Shown here one piece after another: positions 7,849-13,573 of a DNA stretch of 26,511 nt. How positions within the stretch are numbered: the stretch's first letter is position 1; every line of letters starts with the position of its first letter. This DNA comes from CAYRLW01 sp964425215 (GTDB taxonomy: Bacteria; Spirochaetota; Spirochaetia; Treponematales; Breznakiellaceae). The notes below the pieces were generated by a model. That model was not told the DNA's origin. It ran no database searches and worked only from the letters and a program-made list of their open reading frames with translations. The translations under genes were made by a program, and so were the position numbers. Location: positions 1-26,511 of the forward strand of contig CAYRLW010000047.1 in assembly GCA_964425215.1 (NCBI GenBank), given 5' to 3'.

Positions 7849-8486
7849 ACGATCGTCTACATGCAGACCCCCTTTGGGGGAAATACGGCCCCTTAACGAC
7901 CCTCACCGGAGCTGCTCTGATTATCCTTAGTTCATCACGATTTTCCTTCGCCGTGACCACCTTGGGTTCCCTTCTTTGGGTGTACGGTTTGACCATCGGA
8001 ACTTTAAAGGTCATGGAAAATCTACTTCCCCACGCTGGACGCCATGGCATTGCGATACTCCTCTCTAGTCTGTACGGTTACGGGTATTATTTCCTTTTTT
8101 CTCTTTTTTCCCCCCTTATGGCATTAGAAATAACCTTTCCCTTGGCCTTAGTTCCCGTTGCCTTTATTGCCCGGGGATTCTACAGGCAAATGGACGAGCT
8201 TTCACTCTCCCAAGCCCTGGGAACTTCGTTGTACGAAGCTTTTATCTTGGGTCTGCTTCTGATCGCTCTAGCCCTTTTTCGGGAACCCTTTGGGTTTGGG
8301 GTCCTTACTATTCCAAGTCCCCAGGGAGCATACGAATTCTTCGGTTCCGATTTGGCTTCCCATTTTTCCATTCGGCTGGTGGTATCTACCGCCGGGGGAC
8401 TGCTCATTTTGGGATATTTGGTGGCCCTGTTCAGGGTTATTCGTAATTTTTACCGCAATTACCTTGCTCAAAAGGAAAATAGATGA
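7845..8486 (+). CDS. rnfE: RnfE-like membrane subunit without cysteine ligands
   Basis: This 213-residue protein with about six membrane segments aligns by eye with RnfE/RsxE. The first half-helix region reads L-T-G-A-A-L-I-I-L-S where RnfE has L-G-L-C-P-x-L-A-V-T. The second reads P-L-A-L-V-P-V-A-F-I-A-R-G (99-111) where RnfE has P-L-I-V-T-N-C-I-V-V-G-R. The A-L-F-R-E-P-F-G-F-G segment matches G-S-L-R-E-x-x-G-x-G. The protein contains no cysteine, so it cannot provide the two ligands for the membrane [2Fe-2S] cluster shared with RnfA. It overlaps both neighbours by ATGA. Fold and family are supported by the arginine/glycine landmarks and operon position. Confidence 0.83.
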   Translation: MNDRLHADPLWGKYGPLTTLTGAALIILSSSRFSFAVTTLGSLLWVYGLTIGTLKVMENLLPHAGRHGIAILLSSLYGYGYYFLFSLFSPLMALEITFPLALVPVAFIARGFYRQMDELSLSQALGTSLYEAFILGLLLIALALFREPFGFGVLTIPSPQGAYEFFGSDLASHFSIRLVVSTAGGLLILGYLVALFRVIRNFYRNYLAQKENR

Positions 8487-9055
8487 GCAATTATATCAAT
8501 ATAGCCATAATCGCTGGTTTTTCGTTGAATGGTCTTCTACAACTCGGCTTAGGGATAAAAATGATTCCAGCGAAAGTGAAATTTTCTTCCCTTCGTTTTT
8601 GGCTTCCACCCCTTGCCATGCTTATCGCCGCCCCCCTCGGTTGGGCTATCCGGAACTACGTATTTCCGTTTTTTGATGTTGATTTTATCGAATTCTTTTT
8701 GTTATTTCCCCTATCCGCCCTTATTAGCCTGGGAATTGGAAGCATACTAGATAGAGAAACAAAAGGATCGGATATGCAAGGGCTGTCGGCTTACGACGGC
8801 CTCGTGTTTGCCGTTTCGGTTATTACCCTTCGCTGGGCCCTTAGATTCTCCGAGGCTCTGGTTATCGCTGTAAGCTTTTCCCTCTCCTATGTACTTGTCT
8901 CTATCCTGGTTACGGAAATTCATAAACGGTCGGTTTATGAGTCCGTTCCATCTTTTTTACAGGGTAGGCCCCTCGTTTTAATCTCCATGGCACTGCTTTC
9001 TCTGGTTTTTTCATTTTTTTCTGTCGCCTTATTATCCGCGGCGGGCCATCTGTAA
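8483..9055 (+). CDS. rnfA: RnfA-like membrane subunit without cysteine ligands
   Basis: This 190-residue membrane protein is the last gene of the operon and starts within the rnfE stop (ATGA). It matches RnfA in size and in the C-terminal pattern (P-S-F-L-Q-G-R-P-L-V-L-I-S-M-A-L-L-S-L against RnfA P-x-x-F-x-G-x-x-I-x-L-I-x-A-G-L-M-S-L). Where RnfA has F-L-G-L-C-P-F-x-G-V-S, this protein has Q-L-G-L-G-I-K-M-I-P-A. Where RnfA has T-T-N-C-A-V-L-G, it reads V-I-T-L-R-W-A-L. It has no cysteine at all. No rnfB follows, although rnfB usually comes next in C-D-G-E-A-B clusters. Confidence 0.8.
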   Translation: MSNYINIAIIAGFSLNGLLQLGLGIKMIPAKVKFSSLRFWLPPLAMLIAAPLGWAIRNYVFPFFDVDFIEFFLLFPLSALISLGIGSILDRETKGSDMQGLSAYDGLVFAVSVITLRWALRFSEALVIAVSFSLSYVLVSILVTEIHKRSVYESVPSFLQGRPLVLISMALLSLVFSFFSVALLSAAGHL

Positions 9056-9079
9056 GTTTCTCTGTAAAAACAAATAAAA

Positions 9080-9093
9080 ACGCTTTTCAGCGT
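9080..9093 (+). terminator. Weak hairpin after the rnf-like operon
   Basis: A five-base-pair stem ACGCT/AGCGT with a TTTC loop lies 24 bases after the rnfA stop. It is followed by GATAGTTTT, which is only a loose T-tract, so it may terminate weakly or not at all. Confidence 0.3.
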
Positions 9094-9106
9094 GATAGTT
9101 TTAGTC

Positions 9107-9145
9107 TAGAATAGAGCTATTCAAAGTACGGTACGGCGGTATGAT
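9107..9145 (+). promoter_or_regulatory. Candidate -10 elements before the GH57-like gene
   Basis: Two -10-like hexamers precede the start at 9151. TAGAAT (9107-9112) has a TTTTCA 17 bases upstream (9084-9089). TATGAT (9140-9145) ends only five bases from the ATG. The start codon has no ribosome site, so either a leaderless or an SD-independent start is needed. Confidence 0.3.
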
Positions 9146-9150
9146 AGTAT

Positions 9151-11151
9151 ATGAATAAATTAAAAGTAATTCTGGGCGCCCATAATCATATTCCCCTGGG
9201 CTCGACAAACGAGGAATTCGAACTAACATACCAAAGTAAATTAAAACCCCTTATCACGTCCCTCTATAAATTCCCTAAAATTCCGACGGTTCTGCATTAT
9301 TCGGGGGTCCTGCTCCAATGGTTAGAGAAGCATCATCCGGAATTTTTCATGCTTTTAGAAGAGTTGGTTAATCGAAAGCAGGTAGAAATTTTAGGGGGCG
9401 GTTTTTACGAACCCCTGCTACCCCTGCTTCCCCTTACCGATAAAATAGGTCAGGTGGAAATGTTGACTACCTATCTTCGAAAAAAAATAGGAAAACGGCC
9501 CCGGGGATGTTGGCTTCCCGGAATGGTATGGGAGCAAAATTTAACCGGCGCGTTACAGGCCAGCGGTATGGATTATATCTTTTTAAATGAAACCCAATTT
9601 ATAGCCGCCGGTTTTAAGGGAAGCGAAACCCAACGGCCCTGCATTACCGAAGATCAAGGAAAAACAATTATCGTTTATCCTATACAAAATTATGAAGATA
9701 TCAAAAACGAAGGGGAATTTAAGCAGTATCTACGGAGCCTTGTAGCGCCCCAGGGGGACGATAACGATCGAATCGTCAGCTTCTTTCCCCAAGATTTTAC
9801 CTTTTTGCGAAATCTGGAGGATACCCAAGAAGAAGCCATATCCCGGTTTTTTGGAGTTTTAGCGTTCATGGAGGATCAAATAGAGCTTACGCTTCCTTCC
9901 CGTTCCTTGAGAACTATAAAAATCTACAAAAAGGCCTATTTCCCCAATTCCGCTGACCCTCAGACCATGTACTGGGCCATGGATACGGAGAGAAAAAAAA
10001 ATTTCGATACCCTCCGACGCTTAGAAACCCAGGGCTTGATTCCAGGAGCCACGTCCTTTGTTTTTGGAGCCTTTCCCCGTCAGTTTCTTGTCCGATACCC
10101 CGAAGCGAACGGTATTTATTCTAAAATGATGTACACCCACATTCTTATAAATCAATTACGGGGAGATAAGTATAGAAAAAGAACCGCCCGGGAAGAATTG
10201 TGGAAGGCCCAGGGGTGCGATGGCTTTTGGCATATCGGAAATGGGGGTGTCTATAAAAATTCCCTTCGGAAAGCCATGTACCGTTCCCTTTTGGAAGCTG
10301 AAAAAATAAGCAGAGAGCGGGGAATTTTTACTCCTTCCATTTTAGCCTTTGATTTTGATTTAGACGGGGAACGGGAATACCTGCTCCAGGGCGCCGAAAT
10401 CAACGGTTATATTAAAACCGAAGGGGCGGGACTTATCGAGCTGGATTACCTTCCCAAGGCGTGGAACTATTTGGACACCTTTTCCCGAAAGCGAGAGTCC
10501 TACCACGAAGTCGCTGGTGTGGAAGATGGGTACCGCCGGGCCGCTTTTTTAGACCGCCTGTTAGCCCCCGAAGCCACGTTAGCCCAAGCTATGGAGGGCC
10601 GTTTTCCCCATTCCCGGTGTTTATTTCGTAAAAGTTACGAAATGATCAACATCGATAAGGTAAAACAGGGAATCACGTTTAAGCTCATGAGCGATGAGGA
10701 AGGGCCCTTTAACACCGTTGAAGTTGAAAAAACGTATTACCTGAAAAAAAATGTTCTTTTTGTTCATTATAAACTGATAAACCGGGGGGTAGACCCGAAA
10801 CGGTTTAATTTTTCTACCCAAGTAGACCTATCCTTCGCCGGGGACTCGGAGACGGACCAGGAAATCGAAAAAATCGAAGCGGATCAAAAACGACATCTCA
10901 ACCTTGAAAATCAGGAAGCCCGGAACGCTGATGGATTGGTCTTTCACGATCTGAACAACGGAGTCACCCTGACGTTAGACTCTTCCACGTCCTTTGACGC
11001 CTGGATTATGCCTATCCGGACCCCCTGCAGAATGAACGACACGATGGTGGACGAGTATCAATCCACCTGCGTCATAGTAACAAAACCGGTAATTTTAGCC
11101 CCCGAAGAATCCTGGGAAACCCAGTTTAGTCTTCAAATTTCCCACGGATAG
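9151..11151 (+). CDS. GH57-family 4-alpha-glucanotransferase-like protein with catalytic residues lost
   Basis: This 666-residue protein aligns along its length with GH57 4-alpha-glucanotransferases: N-terminal beta/alpha barrel with H-N-H-I-P-L-G (11-17), G-F-Y-E-P-L-L-P-L-L-P (84-94) and G-C-D-G-F-W-H-I-G-N-G-G-V-Y near 355, followed by DUF1925/DUF1926-type beta domains. In active enzymes the nucleophile is the Glu of W-L-T-E-R-V-W. Here the same place reads W-L-P-G-M-V-W (121-127). The acid/base Asp region (F-H-D-D-G-E-K-F-G) reads F-F-P-Q-D-F-T-F-L (211-219). Both catalytic carboxylates therefore seem to be missing, and the protein may bind glucans without cleaving them. It would be cytoplasmic. 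It is read alone between the rnf-like operon and a convergent nucleotidase gene. Confidence 0.85.
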   Translation: MNKLKVILGAHNHIPLGSTNEEFELTYQSKLKPLITSLYKFPKIPTVLHYSGVLLQWLEKHHPEFFMLLEELVNRKQVEILGGGFYEPLLPLLPLTDKIGQVEMLTTYLRKKIGKRPRGCWLPGMVWEQNLTGALQASGMDYIFLNETQFIAAGFKGSETQRPCITEDQGKTIIVYPIQNYEDIKNEGEFKQYLRSLVAPQGDDNDRIVSFFPQDFTFLRNLEDTQEEAISRFFGVLAFMEDQIELTLPSRSLRTIKIYKKAYFPNSADPQTMYWAMDTERKKNFDTLRRLETQGLIPGATSFVFGAFPRQFLVRYPEANGIYSKMMYTHILINQLRGDKYRKRTAREELWKAQGCDGFWHIGNGGVYKNSLRKAMYRSLLEAEKISRERGIFTPSILAFDFDLDGEREYLLQGAEINGYIKTEGAGLIELDYLPKAWNYLDTFSRKRESYHEVAGVEDGYRRAAFLDRLLAPEATLAQAMEGRFPHSRCLFRKSYEMINIDKVKQGITFKLMSDEEGPFNTVEVEKTYYLKKNVLFVHYKLINRGVDPKRFNFSTQVDLSFAGDSETDQEIEKIEADQKRHLNLENQEARNADGLVFHDLNNGVTLTLDSSTSFDAWIMPIRTPCRMNDTMVDEYQSTCVIVTKPVILAPEESWETQFSLQISHG

Positions 11152-11167
11152 ATAGTTTTTTTATCGC

Positions 11168-11204
11168 GAGGCTTTTTAAAAGCAACAGACTTTTGAAAGA
11201 GGCC
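11168..11204 (+). repeat. Imperfect inverted repeat related to the element at 13305-13343
   Basis: GAGGCTTTTTAAAAG, a CAACAGA loop and CTTTTGAAAGAGGCC make a partly paired hairpin. The minus-strand form of the element at 13305-13343 has the same plan (GAGGTTTTTGCAAAAG, TAATAGA, CTTTTGC...). Core arms AAAAG/CTTTT are identical and five of seven loop bases match, so I read this as a diverged copy. Confidence 0.6.
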
Positions 11205-11218
11205 CATCACCAATAAAA

Positions 11219-11251
11219 AAAGGGTACCCCAGACTAGCCAGGGTACCCTTT
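11219..11251 (-). terminator. Strong hairpin terminator between convergent genes
   Basis: A perfect 11-base-pair stem (AAAGGGTACCC / GGGTACCCTTT) with an 11-base loop lies between the GH57-like and nucleotidase genes. In the minus direction the stem runs straight into a run of seven or more T, typical of an intrinsic terminator for the nucleotidase gene. In the plus direction the tail TTTAT is weaker, so it may also serve the GH57-like gene. Confidence 0.85.
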
Positions 11252-11276
11252 ATCAAACCAGGTCCTTACCAGAATT

Positions 11277-13223
11277 TCATTTAATCGAATATTTACCGTA
11301 CCCCGTGTCTACGGTTCCCAAGAACTGAATACCCGGGGGACACGTCTTTTCTCCCAGGGGGCTGGTGAAGAAGACCACGGGACCCGGGGTTTGGGGAATT
11401 AGGAGGGACCAATTTTGATCGCTCTGGGGGTTCACCACTTTTTTTGCCACCAGGTATTTCAAAATGACCTGACGGTTTTCATCGGGGGACTGGAATATTA
11501 TCTTTGAAGGGTTCACATTGGGGAAATTACCTCCACCGTAGGAGCGGTAATTATTGGTGGCCACCACAAATTCCTGATTTGGATCGATGGGCTTTCCTTG
11601 ATATTGCAAATCCACGATCCGTTGTCCGCCTCCGGTTTTAAGGGTTCCGTCTTCGTTATACCGACTGGGCACGGAAACGTCTATCTTATAGGTAACTCCG
11701 TCTATAACGTCAAAGTTGTAGGTGGGGAATTTATCGTTTATTAGGTTCTGTTCGTCCTTGGAGGCCGGATCGATTTGATTAAATTGACCGGCGCTCATTT
11801 CAAGCCATTCTTTAATTTCCGCTCCGGTCATTTTTACCAGGACGATCGTGTTGGAGTAGACGTACAGATCGGCGATATTTTTAGACGCCAGGGGCCCCGC
11901 AGGGATATTGGTATAATATTTTGGTCCCTGCCGGCCCCCCGCTTTAAAGGGTGCCGCGGCGGAAAGGATGGGTAACGAGGCGTTGGGGGTTCCCTGAACC
12001 TTCTGGCGAGCGTACCAGGTCTGGGCTTCGTTGATTATTTGAACCGAATAATCGTCCCGAACAAGAGCGAAGAAGCTGGTCAAGGGAGCGGTCAACTCCA
12101 CGGGTACCGCGGCGGTATCGCTTCCTTCCGCCGTTATGGGAGATCGAATATACGCCAAAACCGCCTGGTGTACCGGTGCCAGGAGATCGGCGAGTTTTTG
12201 ATCCGTCGCCATAAGGCTAGTTTTTTTTGCCGTATCGTAGGCGGGTAAAAGTTTTGAGGTCCCGCTTACCTGTTTCCAGGTCCCGTTGGATTTTTCAAAG
12301 CTAAGGTCGATCTCCCCCAGGGTATCGGCAAAACTGTTCGGCATGACCACGGGGATTCCGTTGATGGTCCCCGCGGCGATATTGGCCCCCGTAATTTTAG
12401 CGAAGGCCGGGCCGGGGAACTTCATGTGGGCGTGGCCGGTTACGATGGCGTTCACACCGGGGATTTGGGTTAGGTAATACCCCGCGTTCTCTTCGCCCCC
12501 TTTCCGCGGAAAATCCACAATTCCCGTATGGGCTAACAGGATAATAATATCGGCCCCGGCCTTTTTCATTTCCGCGACATACTTAACCGCCGAGTCGTAA
12601 ATATCCCGGGTTTCCACTTTTCCCGCTAAGTTAGCCCCGTCCCACGATACAATTTGGGGGGGCGCGAACCCCGTAATTCCAATGGTAAGGCGTTGGGTTT
12701 TACCATCCTGATCGATCAAATTCTTGCTCAGTAAAACATAGGGGGTAAAATAGGGGGTTTCGGAATGGGGTTTTACGATATTCGCAGAAACCACGGGAAA
12801 GTTGGCCCCCGAAAGAACCTTATTAAGGTAATCCAGACCGTAGTTAAACTCATGGTTGCCCAGGGTCATGGCATCGTAGCCCATGGCGTTCATCAAGGTC
12901 ATTATGGGGCTGATTTGCCCCCTCTGGGGCGGATTTTTTGCCAGATATTCCCCAAAGGGATTCCCCTGGAGGGTATCCCCATTGTCTACCAAGAGGACGT
13001 TGGCTTTGGTTTGCCGTTGGGCCTCGACGGCCGTGGCTAATTTTACCAGACCGTACTGCTCCGTAGGCATATCGGAAAAATAATCGTAGGGAAGATAGTT
13101 ATTGTGAACATCCGAAGTGGCAAGCACGGTCAGATCGATTTTCTGACCGAAAGCGAGCACCGACACGAAGAACAAAACGGTCAATACGGTAATCCGCTTT
13201 GTTCCCTTAGCTAATAGATTCAT
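11277..13223 (-). CDS. cpdB: Secreted 2',3'-cyclic-nucleotide phosphodiesterase / 3'-nucleotidase
   Basis: This 648-residue exported metallophosphoesterase belongs to the 5'-nucleotidase/CpdB family. I start it at ATG 13221-13223, which has an AGGAGG four bases upstream and opens directly into a basic, hydrophobic signal peptide ending L-A-F-G-Q. A GTG at 13254-13256 would add 11 residues lying over the ribosome site and leader. The metal-binding motifs are in order: A-T-S-D-V-H-N-N-Y, D-N-G-D-T-L-Q-G-N, G-N-H-E-F-N-Y-G, L-L-A-H-T-G and G-H-A-H. The C-terminal nucleotidase domain has T-N-N-Y-R-S-Y-G-G-G-N-F-P, the base-stacking loop. Length is typical for CpdB. It probably salvages nucleotides in the periplasm. 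It is transcribed alone from a promoter overlapped by a palindrome. Confidence 0.93.
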   Translation of the reverse strand: MNLLAKGTKRITVLTVLFFVSVLAFGQKIDLTVLATSDVHNNYLPYDYFSDMPTEQYGLVKLATAVEAQRQTKANVLLVDNGDTLQGNPFGEYLAKNPPQRGQISPIMTLMNAMGYDAMTLGNHEFNYGLDYLNKVLSGANFPVVSANIVKPHSETPYFTPYVLLSKNLIDQDGKTQRLTIGITGFAPPQIVSWDGANLAGKVETRDIYDSAVKYVAEMKKAGADIIILLAHTGIVDFPRKGGEENAGYYLTQIPGVNAIVTGHAHMKFPGPAFAKITGANIAAGTINGIPVVMPNSFADTLGEIDLSFEKSNGTWKQVSGTSKLLPAYDTAKKTSLMATDQKLADLLAPVHQAVLAYIRSPITAEGSDTAAVPVELTAPLTSFFALVRDDYSVQIINEAQTWYARQKVQGTPNASLPILSAAAPFKAGGRQGPKYYTNIPAGPLASKNIADLYVYSNTIVLVKMTGAEIKEWLEMSAGQFNQIDPASKDEQNLINDKFPTYNFDVIDGVTYKIDVSVPSRYNEDGTLKTGGGQRIVDLQYQGKPIDPNQEFVVATNNYRSYGGGNFPNVNPSKIIFQSPDENRQVILKYLVAKKVVNPQSDQNWSLLIPQTPGPVVFFTSPLGEKTCPPGIQFLGTVDTGYGKYSIK

Positions 13224-13227
13224 AAGC

Positions 13228-13233
13228 CCTCCT
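13228..13233 (-). promoter_or_regulatory. Ribosome binding site that fixes the nucleotidase start
   Basis: AGGAGG on the minus strand, four bases before the ATG at 13221-13223. It argues against the longer GTG start further upstream. Confidence 0.85.
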
Positions 13234-13240
13234 AAAAAGA

Positions 13241-13253
13241 CCCCTAACAGGGG
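13241..13253 (-). other. Small hairpin in the nucleotidase mRNA leader
   Basis: CCCC, five bases, GGGG forms a short GC hairpin just upstream of the ribosome site, in the predicted leader. Its loop region contains TAACAG, a word also found at the centre of the palindrome at 13263-13290. It may influence translation; the stem is only four pairs. Confidence 0.35.
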
Positions 13254-13258
13254 CACTC

Positions 13259-13264
13259 ATTATA
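13259..13264 (-). promoter_or_regulatory. cpdB promoter -10 box, overlapped by a palindrome
   Basis: A perfect TATAAT on the minus strand predicts a start near 13252 and a leader of about 28 bases carrying AGGAGG. The -35 region (about 13282-13287, CACAAA) is poor and lies inside one arm of the palindrome 13263-13290, whose other arm overlaps the -10 box. This arrangement suits an operator or activator site. Confidence 0.6.
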
Positions 13265-13290
13265 CCACAAAACCTGTTAGTTTTGTGGTA
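13263..13290. repeat. Perfect 11-base inverted repeat over the cpdB promoter
   Basis: Arms TACCACAAAAC and GTTTTGTGGTA are separated by CTGTTA. The centre on the minus strand, AAAAC-TAACAG-GTTTT, resembles the centres of the hairpins at 13305-13343 and 11168-11204, so it may belong to the same repeat family as well as serving as an operator. Confidence 0.85.
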
Positions 13291-13304
13291 AAATTTAGAT
13301 TTCT

Positions 13305-13343
13305 GAGGTTTTTGCAAAAGTCTATTACTTTTGCAAAAACCTC
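13305..13343. repeat. Perfect 16-base inverted repeat hairpin
   Basis: Arms GAGGTTTTTGCAAAAG and CTTTTGCAAAAACCTC flank the loop TCTATTA. There is no T-tract on either side, so a terminator role is not indicated. It looks like a mobile or REP-like palindromic unit. Confidence 0.9.
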
Positions 13344-13344
13344 T

Positions 13345-13406
13345 TGCAGTATTTTAACAATGACAAGATAATTATTTACATAATTTAGAATAGTAAAAAT
13401 ACTGCA
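13345..13406. repeat. 11-base inverted arms around a 40-base AT-rich loop
   Basis: TGCAGTATTTT (13345-13355) and AAAATACTGCA (13396-13406) are exact reverse complements around an AT-rich 40-base interior without a reading frame. The arms could be terminal inverted repeats of a very small element or form one long stem. Confidence 0.75.
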
Positions 13407-13423
13407 TATACATCTAAGGTTGC

Positions 13424-13452
13424 TCTTTCAAAACTCCCTGAGTTTTGAAAGA
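13424..13452. repeat. Perfect 13-base inverted repeat hairpin
   Basis: Arms TCTTTCAAAACTC and GAGTTTTGAAAGA flank the loop CCT, followed by AACCTC. Read on the minus strand it begins GAGGTT and shares the CAAAA/TTTTG centre of the 13305-13343 element, so it is probably a variant of the same family. Confidence 0.85.
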
Positions 13453-13536
13453 ACCTCTTCTTTTAAACAAAAGGACTTTTATACGGTAAGGATCTTAAAA
13501 CCCCTTTAAAACCGTTTTTTAAAAAACTGCCTTGCC

Positions 13537-13565
13537 TTGACAGAGGGGAAAGACCCACCTATAGT
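13537..13565 (+). promoter_or_regulatory. Strong metG promoter giving a leaderless mRNA
   Basis: TTGACA (13537-13542), exactly 17 bases, then TATAGT (13560-13565). The ATG of metG begins eight bases after the -10 box, where transcription should start, so no room remains for a leader with a ribosome site. Confidence 0.75.
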
Positions 13566-13573
13566 AGGCGATT

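Larger units (their letters stand above)
13224..13573. other. 350-base intergenic region rich in inverted repeats
   Basis: This gap separates divergent cpdB and metG. It holds no convincing gene. In order it contains the cpdB leader and promoter, a 28-base palindrome, a 39-base hairpin, a pair of 11-base arms around a 40-base AT-rich loop, a 29-base hairpin, an AT-rich stretch with the short palindrome GTTTTTTAAAAAAC, and the metG promoter. Confidence 0.8.

Noticed and set aside
13224..13256. Upstream GTG start for cpdB at 13256
   Set aside because: It would place 11 extra residues before a complete signal peptide and over the leader hairpin and AGGAGG site; ATG 13223 fits better.
13305..13343. 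Hairpin as an intrinsic terminator
   Set aside because: Neither side has a T-tract, and it lies between divergent genes where no transcript needs to end.
13263..13452. Repeated hairpins as a CRISPR array
   Set aside because: The units differ in length and sequence, spacing is irregular and there are no unique spacers or cas genes.
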